A stretch of 64,000 bases of DNA from Enterococcus phoeniculicola ATCC BAA-412 (GTDB lineage: Bacteria > Bacillota > Bacilli > Lactobacillales > Enterococcaceae), in the NCBI RefSeq assembly GCF_000407505.1, contig NZ_ASWE01000001.1, forward strand, positions 679,324-743,323. Direction: 5' to 3'. Position 1 is the stretch's first letter; each line of letters opens with the position of its first letter. The notes below the pieces were generated by a model that made no database searches, had not been told where the DNA came from, and saw only the letters and a program-made list of their open reading frames with translations. Positions 1 through 8,632 of this stretch are shown one piece after another. A program made the position numbers and the translations under genes.

Positions 1-1
1 T

Positions 2-1960
2 TATGATGTATACAATCAAATGTTTTCTGACTTGACGGGAAATTTATTTTCCAATCACCAGCTAGGGTTTAACTTAGCAATTACCAAAGGCTATTCTTCT
101 GATATTACCAGCCAAGATGGCTATTTCTTATTTGAAGATTATTTGAAGTTCATCAACTTAGATAATCAAATGGGTGAACTAAAAAAATTTATGGAATCAG
201 ACAACAATAATGACTTACGTTGTTTTGATGCAGGAACTAAACTTGTCATTTTAAAAAAAAGTTATTTTTTTCAGGAAAAACAAAACATTTTCTTTTTTAT
301 TGTGTGGGAGAAGAGTGCATTAAGCTCAATTGCGCTACCTGGAAATCAAGGAGAATTTGGGTTGATTGATGCCAATCATTTATCAAGTAGTCTTGTCTCT
401 AGTGAAGATAGCCAGATCAAACAATTTCTACCATTTGAAACAGAAACCTTTAATCAAATTTCATTTGGAAAAAAAGGAAACTTTTGGACGTATCAAAAGC
501 GCTCTAGCACGATTCCGACCATTTACTATTTATACAGCGTTCGTACGAATCAGACACCAATGATTCCTACACAGACTATTTGGTTCATATTATGTGTGCT
601 GTTCGTCCTTCTCATAGTGGGCTTTATTCTTACCTTCCTTTTAAGCAGACGAAATTATCTGCCTTTTGAAGAGATTATGAGAAATATCGGTTCAGTGAAA
701 GAAGACAGAAGAGGCGACGATTTAGCGTATATTCTTTCTACCATACAGGATATAAATGAGATCAATCAAAAACTTGAAATGATTCAAGAAAGTTCAATTG
801 AGGACTTGCAAGAAACCTTCTTTAAAAACTTAATTTATGATAATTATGATGTGGAGAGAATTGAGACACGCTTAAAACCTCTTCGTTTAGAGAAATTTAA
901 AAAGGGCGGCGTCTTGGTGGTGTTATCTATAGGAGGAATTTCAGCGCTTGAATCGAATTTGAGTGAGGAAAATATTTTGATTTTACGAAAAAAAATAGTA
1001 GCATTCTTTAATGAAAAAGACTCGGACACCTCATTTCTCTCTTTTCCCATTGATTATAAACATTTTTGTTTGTTTTTTTCAGAAAAAGACCAACGAATTA
1101 TTTTGACGATACTAACAAAAATGATTGATCGAATTGAGCAGGAACTCAGTGTGGATGTTACATTTTCTATATCTAAAGTCTTCGATTCGCTACTCCATTT
1201 TTCAGAAGCGTTTAAAGAAGCGTACCAATTAAGTGAAAAGCGCTATTCTTTTATAGACAATCATATTATTTCAGCTAAAAGCGTACCAATTACGAGTAAA
1301 AAGAACTATCTGTATAGTGTGGAAACAGAAGCCCTATTAATCAAGAGTATTCAAACAAATGATGCCATTCATGCACAAAAAATTCTGCTGCAGCTGCTAG
1401 AGGATAATTTAGATCGATTTGAATCAGATATCTACAGTCTATACGACTTTAAAAATGTCTTGCTGAATACGATGAAACGTATTTTAAATAAGTATGACTT
1501 GTCGTTTACTCATTTTTCCAGAGAAAACCAAGAGCTGTTTAGAAATTTAAATAGTACGGATTCTATCCTTTTAAAAGACACGTTTATGGAAATGCTCGAA
1601 AAATTGCTAGAATTAGTTGGTGAAAAGAATACGCTGAATCTGTCAACTATTGAAAAAGTGCTTGTTTACATAAGAAGCAACTATACTAGAGATCTTTCAC
1701 TTAGTGAGGTGGCAGAGGAGTTTAATTTAAGTGAATCCTATGTAAGCAAACTGATTAAAGAGCATTTAAAAACCTCTTTTAAAAGTTACATCAATCAATT
1801 AAAAGTTGAGAAGGCAAAGGAGCTGCTAGATACTGGGAAATATAAGGTATCAGAAGTAGCTGAACTAGTGGGTTGTAAAAACGTGAACACCTTTATCCGG
1901 ATTTTCAAACAACATGAAGGAACAACCCCAGGAAAGTATTTGACAGACTCACATTCGTAA
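2..1960 (+). CDS. Membrane-anchored AraC-family regulator, 5' truncated by window edge
   Basis: The reading frame is open through the left edge, so the true start lies outside the window; the first internal ATG is at 20. About 650 residues are visible. The N-terminal ~180 residues look extracellular, followed by one hydrophobic segment (about 185-210, ending in SRRN), a linker with helical stretches, and a C-terminal AraC/XylS double helix-turn-helix (about 550-642, with the LSEVAEEFNLSESYVSKLIK and SEVAELVGC blocks). This is the YesN/AraC-like one-component layout, in which an outside sensor domain controls a cytoplasmic DNA-binding domain. The family usually has a second transmembrane helix near the N terminus, presumably lost to the left. 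The ligand is unknown. Carbohydrate-related signals are common in the family, but nothing nearby identifies one. Confidence 0.85.
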   Translation, partial: YDVYNQMFSDLTGNLFSNHQLGFNLAITKGYSSDITSQDGYFLFEDYLKFINLDNQMGELKKFMESDNNNDLRCFDAGTKLVILKKSYFFQEKQNIFFFIVWEKSALSSIALPGNQGEFGLIDANHLSSSLVSSEDSQIKQFLPFETETFNQISFGKKGNFWTYQKRSSTIPTIYYLYSVRTNQTPMIPTQTIWFILCVLFVLLIVGFILTFLLSRRNYLPFEEIMRNIGSVKEDRRGDDLAYILSTIQDINEINQKLEMIQESSIEDLQETFFKNLIYDNYDVERIETRLKPLRLEKFKKGGVLVVLSIGGISALESNLSEENILILRKKIVAFFNEKDSDTSFLSFPIDYKHFCLFFSEKDQRIILTILTKMIDRIEQELSVDVTFSISKVFDSLLHFSEAFKEAYQLSEKRYSFIDNHIISAKSVPITSKKNYLYSVETEALLIKSIQTNDAIHAQKILLQLLEDNLDRFESDIYSLYDFKNVLLNTMKRILNKYDLSFTHFSRENQELFRNLNSTDSILLKDTFMEMLEKLLELVGEKNTLNLSTIEKVLVYIRSNYTRDLSLSEVAEEFNLSESYVSKLIKEHLKTSFKSYINQLKVEKAKELLDTGKYKVSEVAELVGCKNVNTFIRIFKQHEGTTPGKYLTDSHS

Positions 1961-2085
1961 CGTTCAGTACATGAGAGGTATTAAACAGAAAGAAAATACT
2001 CACGGGAACAAATAACCATCGGATGAAAGCCATTATGGGTGAGTATCTTATCCTCTTAAATAGTCGTGGTGAGTGGTGAAATATC

Positions 2086-2160
2086 AAAAAAAGACCTAAC
2101 TTCTAAAAGCATCTCCTTGAATCATTCACTAATTCAAGGAGAGCAGAAGGTAGGTCTCTT
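2086..2160 (-). terminator. Terminator of the opuC operon
   Basis: A long inverted repeat (outer arms GACCTAACTTCT / AGAAGGTAGGTC, inner arms CTCCTTGAAT / ATTCAAGGAG) is followed on the minus strand by a run of seven T. It sits just after the last gene of the minus-strand operon and also separates it from the convergent AraC-type gene. Confidence 0.8.
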
Positions 2161-2174
2161 TCAATAGTTCTCAA

Positions 2175-2846
2175 TCAGTTTCCCTGCACTGCATGTTTGC
2201 TGACAGGATCGAGTTTTCGTTCAATAATACCTAATACCCAATCCGTAATAATTGCCATTAATGCGGTTGGTAAGGCACCTGCCAGAATAATAGAGGTACC
2301 ATCTGTTGCATTCGTTCCTCGAATGATGATGTCTCCAAGTCCGCCAGCGCCAACAAACGCACCGATGGCTGTGATTCCGATAGCAACTACTAGCGCATTT
2401 CGTATGCCTGCCATAATAACAGAGACAGAAAGCGGAAGTTCAACCATGTAAAGGCGTTGCCATGCAGTCATCCCCATTCCTTTTCCGACATCAAGAATGT
2501 TTTTGTCTACTTGAATCATTCCTGTATAGGTGTTTTTTATAATAGGCAACAAGGAATAAAGGAACACTGTGACGATAACCACTGTAGGGCCTAAACCCAA
2601 ACCAATCATTAAAATGGAAATCATCGCTAAAGAAGGAACAGTCTGGATAATATTAGCCAGACGAATTATCCAACTCGCTAATTTTCTTTTTCTTGAAATA
2701 GCAATACCAATAGGAATAGCTACAACAGCAGCAAAGATCACTCCGTAAATAGAGATTAGAAAGTGACGGAGAAATTGTGAAAAGACATAGCCGCCATTTT
2801 CTTGGAAATAATAAATAAATTGTTGAAAGACGTTCATCTTATCCAT
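2175..2846 (-). CDS. opuCD: Osmoprotectant (glycine betaine/carnitine/choline) ABC transporter permease
   Basis: Integral membrane subunit of an OpuC-type importer of compatible solutes. It has five to six hydrophobic segments and the binding-protein-dependent permease signature around the GIGITAIGAFVGAGGLGD stretch. I place the start at the ATG at 2846 (MDKMNVFQQF), 4 nt after the stop of the upstream binding-protein gene; a TTG at 2864 would extend it by six residues. It is the last gene of the four-gene operon ATPase - permease - binding protein - permease, a paralogue of the other permease in the operon, and ends at a strong terminator. OpuC systems are induced by hyperosmotic stress. Substrate choice among betaine, carnitine and choline cannot be read from sequence. 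Confidence 0.9.
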   Translation of the reverse strand: MDKMNVFQQFIYYFQENGGYVFSQFLRHFLISIYGVIFAAVVAIPIGIAISRKRKLASWIIRLANIIQTVPSLAMISILMIGLGLGPTVVIVTVFLYSLLPIIKNTYTGMIQVDKNILDVGKGMGMTAWQRLYMVELPLSVSVIMAGIRNALVVAIGITAIGAFVGAGGLGDIIIRGTNATDGTSIILAGALPTALMAIITDWVLGIIERKLDPVSKHAVQGN

Positions 2847-2850
2847 TTCG

Positions 2851-3771
2851 TCACTTCCCTTCAAAATAATTGTTTTCTTCTAAGAATCGTTTTGCCACTA
2901 CAGAGGGTTCTACTAAATTGTTGTCTGCCTCGTAGTTTAATTCCTGCATTTTCTTTGTATCAATTGTTCCTTCAAGCTTTTTCATTGCCTCTTCTAAACC
3001 AGGTGTGTCTTTTAAAAGCTTATCGTCAACAATTGCAGCTGCATCATAAGGTGGAAAGAAACTTAAGTCGTCCTCCAACATGACTAAATCATAACTGGCA
3101 ATACGACCATCTGTAGAATAGCCTAACACAATGTCCATCTTGCCAGCATCCACGGCATCATAGACTAGTCCAATTTGCATAGGCAGGATAGATTCAAAGG
3201 CAAATCCATAGGTTTTCTTAAACCCGTCATAGCCATCTCCTTTACGTGTAATCCACGCTGTATCTACACCTGCTACCAGTTGGTCAGCAACTTCTTTCAA
3301 GTCACTTACTTTTTTTAGATTGTATTTTTCTGCAGTGTCTTTTCTAACTAGAAAGACATAAGTGTTTTCAAATCCATAAGAGTTAAACCATGTTTGTTGA
3401 TAACGTGTTTTGAATTCTTTTTTTACTGTATCAAAAGCAATTTTAGGATCTTTTTCAGGAGGTAAACCAAGAGTCGTGGTTAAGTCTGTTCCTGTATAAC
3501 GCGCAGCAGAAATACTGGCATCTCCATTTAGCATTGCTTGATTGTTAATCGTAGTTGTTGCTAGATTGTTGATTACGGTTGTTTTCTTGTCAGTATAATG
3601 TTCAACCATTCCAGCGGTTAAGCTACCTAAGATTTGTGCTTCTGAGGTAATTCCTCCTGTGATTGCAATTGTATCTTCATCTGAGCTGGTGGACAGTCCA
3701 GGTAAAGAACAGGCAGAAAGAATCGTTACACTTGATAAAAAGATTAAAAAGGTCAATAGTCTTTTTTTCAT
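2851..3771 (-). CDS. opuCC: Osmoprotectant ABC transporter substrate-binding lipoprotein
   Basis: A 306-residue lipoprotein. Residues 1-20 form a lipoprotein signal peptide ending in the lipobox LSAC, with Cys21 the acylated residue. The rest matches the OpuAC/ProX-type periplasmic-binding fold used for quaternary ammonium compounds. The ATG directly follows the upstream permease stop (1-bp overlap), indicating translational coupling. Its place between two permease genes is the classic opuC order (CA-CB-CC-CD). Betaine-binding proteins of this family use an aromatic cage; several Trp/Tyr residues are present, but I did not assign cage positions. Confidence 0.92.
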   Translation of the reverse strand: MKKRLLTFLIFLSSVTILSACSLPGLSTSSDEDTIAITGGITSEAQILGSLTAGMVEHYTDKKTTVINNLATTTINNQAMLNGDASISAARYTGTDLTTTLGLPPEKDPKIAFDTVKKEFKTRYQQTWFNSYGFENTYVFLVRKDTAEKYNLKKVSDLKEVADQLVAGVDTAWITRKGDGYDGFKKTYGFAFESILPMQIGLVYDAVDAGKMDIVLGYSTDGRIASYDLVMLEDDLSFFPPYDAAAIVDDKLLKDTPGLEEAMKKLEGTIDTKKMQELNYEADNNLVEPSVVAKRFLEENNYFEGK

Positions 3772-4409
3772 TATTCTTCACGCTCCTTTAAAGCTGCAGG
3801 AGTGAGCTTGTTTTCTAACGCACCTAGCAGAAAATCAGCTAAGAGTGCAAGAATCGTTACCGGAATAGTTCCTGCAAAGATTAAATCAGGCTGATAATTA
3901 TTTAGCCCGCTAAAAATTAAATCACCTAACCCGCCAGCCCCGATATAAGAAGCAAGCGTTGCCCATGCGATGACATAAACAGCAGCTAAACGAATCCCTG
4001 CCATAATGGTGGGCATTGCTATAGGCACTTCTACACTAATGATAGACTGCATATTGGTCATGCCCATTCCTTTTGCTACATCTCGATAATTCCAATCCAC
4101 GCTTTTCATTCCAATATAAGTATTTCTCAAAATAGGAAGAAGCGAGTATACGAAAAGAGCGATAATTGCTGGCGTTTTTCCTACACCAAAGAACGGAATC
4201 ATCAAAGCTAATAGCGCTAGAGAAGGGACTGTTTGTAAAGCACTAGTGATGCCGATTACAACATTTGCAACTTTTTGAAATCGCGTGAGTAAAATCCCCA
4301 AAGGAACGGCAACAATAATCCCAAGCAGCAATGCAAAGAAAGAAATATAAATATGCTCCACACTTTTTGATAAAATTTCGCTGCCATGCTGGTTAAAAAA
4401 GTCAGTCAT
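3771..4409 (-). CDS. opuCB: Osmoprotectant ABC transporter permease
   Basis: Membrane subunit of the same OpuC-type importer, paralogous to the operon's last gene. It shows the same hydrophobic profile and the permease loop near the [14 protein letters not shown] stretch. The ATG at 4409 (MTDFFNQHG) follows the SD-like GAAGGTG embedded in the end of the ATPase gene; a GTG three codons upstream overlaps that SD and is less likely. It lies immediately downstream of the ATPase stop and its own stop overlaps the binding-protein ATG, so the four genes form one transcript. Confidence 0.9.
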   Translation of the reverse strand: MTDFFNQHGSEILSKSVEHIYISFFALLLGIIVAVPLGILLTRFQKVANVVIGITSALQTVPSLALLALMIPFFGVGKTPAIIALFVYSLLPILRNTYIGMKSVDWNYRDVAKGMGMTNMQSIISVEVPIAMPTIMAGIRLAAVYVIAWATLASYIGAGGLGDLIFSGLNNYQPDLIFAGTIPVTILALLADFLLGALENKLTPAALKEREE

Positions 4410-4410
4410 A

Positions 4411-5583
4411 TTACACACCTTCTTCTATCGGCTTCACGGCTTCAATCGCATCTGTGATTGAGGTTTCTTCTCCCCAAATGACATCATAGACAATGTCTAC
4501 TAAAGAAGCACGTGTCAAAATACCGACGATTCGGTTTTGTTCATCAACAACAGGAACATATTTTAATCCACGTTTTAAAATTCGCTGTAACGTATCACGA
4601 AGTAAAGCAGTTTTCTTCACAGAGAATACTTTAGGATTTAAAATGTCTCCCACACTAGATACTTTTCCGCGCATCTTATCTAGCGTTTCTACATCAATAA
4701 ATCCTTTCAATACATTTGAGTTGTCCACCACAAGTAGTGTATCAACCCGTTTTTCACGCATGAGCTTGATGGCTTCTTGCAGTGATTTTTCTGGGGTAAT
4801 AGTAATTGCATTGCCTAGCATCACTTCTTCTACACGTGTAATATCTGGTTTTGCTTGCAGTAAACGATCTTCACCAATCAGCTCCTCCACAAATTCGTTT
4901 GCAGGGGCACGTAAAATGTTTTCTGGTGTATCAAATTGAATCACTTTTCCTTCGCTCATAATCGCAATTCGATTGGCAAGTTTTAACGCCTCGTCCATGT
5001 CATGGGTAACAAAAACGATCGTCTTTCCAAGTCGTTCCTGCAGATCTTTTACGAGATCTTGAAGGGCATCTCTGGTAATTGGATCGAGTGCGCCAAAGGG
5101 TTCATCCATCAAAATGATATCTTGATTCGCGGCTAATGCACGGACGACACCAATTCTTTGCTGTTGTCCGCCAGAAAGCTCATCTGGATAGCGATCTAAC
5201 ATTTCTCTTGGAAGTTCTACCAAATCAATCATTTTTTCCGCAGTTTTGTCCCGTTCTTGCTGACTCACTTTTAATAATTTTTGTACAAGGGTAATGTTCT
5301 CTCTGATGGTCATGTGAGGCATTAAACCGATATTTTGAATCACATACCCAATTTTTCTTCTGAGCTCAACAGGATTTGTTTTTTGAATATCTTCTCCGTC
5401 AATCAGTACTTTTCCTTTCGTCGGGTCAGTCATTCGATTTAACATACGCATAGTTGTTGTTTTTCCACTACCGCTTGTTCCGATAAAACAAATAAATTCT
5501 CCCTTATCAAAGGAGATATTTACATCATCTACGGCAATTTTCCCACCCTTATAAATTTTTGATACATGCTGAAATTCTATCAA
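4411..5583 (-). CDS. opuCA: Osmoprotectant ABC transporter ATPase with two CBS domains
   Basis: ATP-hydrolysing subunit of the OpuC importer. Walker A (GTSGSGKTT), signature LSGGQQQR, Walker B with ILMDEP and the switch VTHD are all present in the first ~240 residues. The C-terminal ~130 residues form a CBS-domain pair (two [16 protein letters not shown]-type repeats), which in OpuCA proteins of Gram-positives is a c-di-AMP or ionic-strength sensor. Start choice: SD GAGGTGAG at about 5595-5588 fits a TTG at 5583 (MIEFQHVSK). The longer GTG start at 5592 would lie inside that SD. First gene of the operon, with a sigma-A promoter just upstream. Confidence 0.92.
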   Translation of the reverse strand: MIEFQHVSKIYKGGKIAVDDVNISFDKGEFICFIGTSGSGKTTTMRMLNRMTDPTKGKVLIDGEDIQKTNPVELRRKIGYVIQNIGLMPHMTIRENITLVQKLLKVSQQERDKTAEKMIDLVELPREMLDRYPDELSGGQQQRIGVVRALAANQDIILMDEPFGALDPITRDALQDLVKDLQERLGKTIVFVTHDMDEALKLANRIAIMSEGKVIQFDTPENILRAPANEFVEELIGEDRLLQAKPDITRVEEVMLGNAITITPEKSLQEAIKLMREKRVDTLLVVDNSNVLKGFIDVETLDKMRGKVSSVGDILNPKVFSVKKTALLRDTLQRILKRGLKYVPVVDEQNRIVGILTRASLVDIVYDVIWGEETSITDAIEAVKPIEEGV

Positions 5584-5628
5584 TTTTCTCACCTCAAATT
5601 TTCATTTTTAACTCGTGTCTACCTTACT

Positions 5629-5657
5629 AGTATGCATGAAAATAAGCTGATTCTCAA
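5629..5657 (-). promoter_or_regulatory. Sigma-A promoter of opuC operon
   Basis: Minus-strand TTGAGA (5657-5652) and CATACT (5634-5629) are separated by 17 nt, about 40 nt upstream of the ATPase start. No clear operator is seen around it. Confidence 0.5.
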
Positions 5658-5846
5658 ATAGTACACCTTATGGGGCAAAAAAATTGGAGGAGATTAGCTA
5701 AATATAAAGAATTGAAAATAACTGATTTTCTTACATTTTTTATTGAAAAAGCATAGATTTGAAGGAGAAAAAATTCATTAGAGGCATGTGGGGGAAAATA
5801 AATAAATAACTGAGCAAATCAAAAAAATTCTTAGCTATGTTGGATG

Positions 5847-5907
5847 AAAAAAGTGCTTAACTAAAAAGCAGGAATGTATCATTAAATCCAGCTTTTCAGT
5901 CAAGCAC
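5847..5907 (-). terminator. Terminator of VOC dioxygenase gene
   Basis: Inverted repeat with arms GTGCTTAACTAAAAAGC and GCTTTTCAGTCAAGCAC; on the minus strand it is followed by a run of T. It lies just after the stop of the minus-strand gene ending at 5918. Confidence 0.75.
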
Positions 5908-5917
5908 GCAAGAGAAC

Positions 5918-6808
5918 TCAGCGTTCTGCATAAATATTTGCTTCAATTTCTTTTCGCTGACTTTCTAAGAAAGGAGGAAGAGCAAAACTTTCACCTAGAG
6001 ATTCCAACGGCTCATCTAGAGTAAATCCAGGAGAAAGAGTGGCAAATTCCATTCGGTTTCCACCAGGTTCACGAATGTACAAACTCTTGAAATAGCCGCG
6101 AGAAACGATTTTTTCAATGAACCATCCTTGGCTAAGTGCTTTTTGATGAAGTACATCAAGGGTTTGTTCATCTTTAACAGAAAATGCAATATGATCCATA
6201 CTTCCGCGACCCATATGAGAAGCGCTTTTTGAATCTGTCCCTATAATCTCTAAAAAATCTGATTCGCTGAGCTTAATATGGTTGCCCTCTACCGTCCAAT
6301 CAAGAAGCTTTTTGAAAAAGTTTTTTGTTTTGTCTACATCTGCTACATGTAGTTGTGTTGATTGAAGTCCGATAAGCTGCTTATTCCCAGGAATTTCATT
6401 TTTAACTTGTTTTGAACGGGGAAGTGGTGGTTCTGTTGTTTCCGTAAGATAAAGGGTAACGTTGTCAGGGTCAGAAAAAATCAGCGTTTTTTCCTTTTTC
6501 TCAAATGCAATCTGAAAAGAAGCGAGGCGCGCTTGCCAAAACTCCATGGCACCTTTAGGCAGCTTCAAACCAATGGTTGATAGATAGTGATCATTTTCAT
6601 AACGATTTCCTAGCTTTGGAACAACAAAAAAAGTTACGACAGATCCAGGTGTTCCTTCATAATCTCCATAGTAATAATGCAACATCTTATGGTTGTCTTG
6701 ATTGACCGTTTTTTTTACGAAACGCAGTCCTAGTAAATGGGTATAAAAATCAGCGTTTTCTTGTCCATGTCGAGTTAGCAAGGAAACGTGGTGAATAGGT
6801 GCAAACAT
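5918..6808 (-). CDS. VOC-family ring-cleaving dioxygenase / glyoxalase-like protein
   Basis: A 296-residue protein with two vicinal-oxygen-chelate modules: the N-terminal one starts IHHVSLLT and the C-terminal one contains the GLQSTQLHVADVDKTKNFF block. Metal-ligand candidates are His7/8, the His in SMDHIAF and the Glu in NRMEFAT. It resembles the Bacillus MhqA/MhqE/MhqO/YkcA group, linked to detoxification of quinones and other electrophiles. SD AGGAGG precedes the ATG. It is monocistronic, with its own terminator and a promoter that overlaps a perfect palindrome, so it is probably repressed until a reactive compound appears. The exact substrate is unknown. Confidence 0.8.
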   Translation of the reverse strand: MFAPIHHVSLLTRHGQENADFYTHLLGLRFVKKTVNQDNHKMLHYYYGDYEGTPGSVVTFFVVPKLGNRYENDHYLSTIGLKLPKGAMEFWQARLASFQIAFEKKEKTLIFSDPDNVTLYLTETTEPPLPRSKQVKNEIPGNKQLIGLQSTQLHVADVDKTKNFFKKLLDWTVEGNHIKLSESDFLEIIGTDSKSASHMGRGSMDHIAFSVKDEQTLDVLHQKALSQGWFIEKIVSRGYFKSLYIREPGGNRMEFATLSPGFTLDEPLESLGESFALPPFLESQRKEIEANIYAER

Positions 6809-6856
6809 TATTTTATCCTCCTAAAAATACACATTTGTATGAGTGAATATCTTTCG

Positions 6857-6899
6857 ACTTACTTAAAGTAAGTATAACGATTTATTCATTTTTCATCAA
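6857..6899 (-). promoter_or_regulatory. VOC gene promoter overlapped by an 8-1-8 palindrome
   Basis: Minus-strand TTGATG (6899-6894) and TATACT (6876-6871) are spaced 17 nt. The perfect palindrome ACTTACTT-A-AAGTAAGT (6857-6873) overlaps the -10 and presumed transcription start. The geometry suits a MarR or HxlR (YodB-like) repressor, which fits the quinone/electrophile role of the downstream gene family. The regulator is not encoded nearby. Confidence 0.65.
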
Positions 6900-6981
6900 G
6901 CAACTAGGTTTCCTATGTTCGCCTTTAAGAAAAAAACGTGATAAAATAGCGAAGACTATAGTGAAGAAAGAGTGAATACGA

Positions 6982-8013
6982 ATGCTAACAACTGAAGATT
7001 TTGATTTTGATTTGCCTGAAGAATTGATTGCACAAACGCCATTGAAAGACCGAGCAAGCTCACGACTTCTCGTTTTAAATCGTGAGACAAACGAGATGGA
7101 AGATAAACATTTCTATGAAATTATTGATGAACTGCATGCGGGAGATGCGCTAGTGATGAATGATACGCGTGTTCTACCTGCCCGCTTATATGGAGAGAAG
7201 CCTGAAACTGGGGCGCACTTGGAAGTCCTTCTTTTAACGAATACACAAGGAGATACATGGGAAACATTAATAAAGCCTGCGAAACGAGCAAAAGTTGGTA
7301 CAGAAATCGTTTTTGGTGATGGAAGACTAAAAGCAGTCGTTACCGAAGAATTAGATCATGGTGGAAGAATTATCACTTTTTCTTATGAGGGTATATTCTT
7401 GGAAATATTGGAATCCTTAGGGGAAATGCCTCTGCCTCCTTATATCAAAGAACGTTTAGAAGATCCAGATCGCTATCAAACGGTTTATGCAAAAGAAAAT
7501 GGCTCGGCAGCCGCACCAACGGCAGGTCTTCATTTTACACAGGATTTACTTGAAAAAATCAAAGAAAAAGGGGTTCATCTTGTTTATCTTACACTCCATG
7601 TCGGCTTAGGAACTTTTCGTCCAGTAAGCGTAGAGAATATTTCTGAGCACGAAATGCATAGTGAGTTTTACCGTCTAACAGAGCAAGCAGCAGACCAATT
7701 GAATCAAGTGCGTGCGAACGGCGGGAAAATTATTGCGGTAGGAACAACCTCTATTCGAACGCTTGAAACGATTGGAACGAAATTTGATGGTGAAATTAGA
7801 GCAGACAGCGGCTGGACAGACATATTTATTACACCTGGTTATAAATTTAAGGTCGTTGAGGCATTTTCAACAAACTTTCATTTACCAAAATCTACGTTAG
7901 TTATGCTGGTTAGTGCATTTGCTGGACGGGATTTTACCTTATCTGCTTATCAACATGCGATTGATGAACGCTACAGATTTTTCAGTTTTGGGGATGCAAT
8001 GTTTGTTAAATAA
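6982..8013 (+). CDS. queA: S-adenosylmethionine:tRNA ribosyltransferase-isomerase
   Basis: Transfers and isomerises the ribosyl group of SAM onto preQ1-modified tRNA to give epoxyqueuosine at wobble position 34 of GUN-anticodon tRNAs. The 343-residue length is typical. Conserved blocks include the [15 protein letters not shown] start, [52 protein letters not shown] and GTTSIRTLE. It begins 173 bp from the divergent VOC gene and ends at its own terminator. tgt (12278) and the transporter queT (23461) lie elsewhere in the window. No de novo queCDEF genes are seen, so precursor salvage is likely. Confidence 0.97.
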   Translation: MLTTEDFDFDLPEELIAQTPLKDRASSRLLVLNRETNEMEDKHFYEIIDELHAGDALVMNDTRVLPARLYGEKPETGAHLEVLLLTNTQGDTWETLIKPAKRAKVGTEIVFGDGRLKAVVTEELDHGGRIITFSYEGIFLEILESLGEMPLPPYIKERLEDPDRYQTVYAKENGSAAAPTAGLHFTQDLLEKIKEKGVHLVYLTLHVGLGTFRPVSVENISEHEMHSEFYRLTEQAADQLNQVRANGGKIIAVGTTSIRTLETIGTKFDGEIRADSGWTDIFITPGYKFKVVEAFSTNFHLPKSTLVMLVSAFAGRDFTLSAYQHAIDERYRFFSFGDAMFVK

Positions 8014-8042
8014 TGTGTATATGATCAGAGTCTGAACAATCA

Positions 8043-8077
8043 AAAAAAAGCTGAGCTCTCGACAGGCTCAGCTTTTT
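8043..8077 (+). terminator. queA terminator
   Basis: Hairpin arms AGCTGAGC / GCTCAGCT with flanking A-run and T-run, about 30 nt after the queA stop. Confidence 0.85.
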
Positions 8078-8436
8078 CTGTATTCGGAAGGGAATTAGTT
8101 GGTTAACTATTTATCGTTACTTTTCACTATACATGCAAAGTATCTTCTTGAATTTCTTTTCTTTCATAAACAACATCTTGTTTTTCGTAACAGTTTCTAC
8201 GCTTTGTAACATGATACTTTTATTTACTCTCCACATTACGTATAGACTTCTTATTCGATGGGACATTTTCACTTATCAAACGTCTTGATACGCATTCACT
8301 ATTTTGTAGATTTCTTAAATACCTCACACGCATAATCTAAAAGGTGAATCTTGTACTTTTAACAACTTTGTTTACAATTCTTCTTCATCGAGAAATTCTT
8401 TAACCAAACTAACTTATCCTCCTTCCTTACACTCAT

Positions 8437-8465
8437 AATATAGCATAAAAAGTAAGCGTTTGCAA
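8437..8465 (-). promoter_or_regulatory. Orphan promoter with perfect cre site
   Basis: Minus strand: TTGCAA (8465-8460), a 17-nt spacer and TATATT (8442-8437). The cre motif TTGCAAACGCTTACT (8465-8451) fits the CcpA consensus WTGNAANCGNWNNCW at every position and covers the -35 and spacer. This placement is typical of CcpA repression, yet no intact gene follows. Confidence 0.65.
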
Positions 8466-8550
8466 GTCGGAGTGCTTGAAAATTTATAAGAATTTTTTAG
8501 TCATAAAATGTGAATTTTTTGTGATTTTTTTTAAACAAAACGCACATTTA

Positions 8551-8580
8551 TTGAAGAGGGATAAAAAAACATGCTATAGT
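8551..8580 (+). promoter_or_regulatory. Promoter of the P-type ATPase gene
   Basis: TTGAAG (8551-8556), 18-nt spacer, TATAGT (8575-8580), followed by the SD AGGAGG just before the ATG at 8633. Confidence 0.55.
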
Positions 8581-8632
8581 TATATAGGAAGGAAAATTTC
8601 TTTTCTTTCACAATAAAGCAAGGAGGAATAGG

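Larger units (their letters stand above)
5584..5917. other. Intergenic region between opuC and VOC gene
   Basis: This 334-bp AT-rich gap holds the opuC promoter at one end and the terminator of the next minus-strand gene at the other. Between them (about 5660-5845) I see no open frame, repeat or recognisable RNA. Confidence 0.5.
8078..8632. other. 555-bp gap with decayed minus-strand sequence
   Basis: No intact gene. On the minus strand, downstream of the promoter at 8437-8465, the sequence has an SD-like AAGGAGGA (about 8424-8417) and short peptide-like stretches broken by stops, for example a Lys/Glu-rich stretch at about 8200-8130 in one frame and a highly charged one in another. It reads like the remains of a small gene that has lost its frame. 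I cannot name its ancestor. Confidence 0.4.

Noticed and set aside
1995-2046. ATACTCAC / GTGAGTAT inverted repeat after the AraC-type gene
   Set aside because: The arms are 8 bp with a 36-nt loop and no T-run; weaker than the terminator that follows at 2086.
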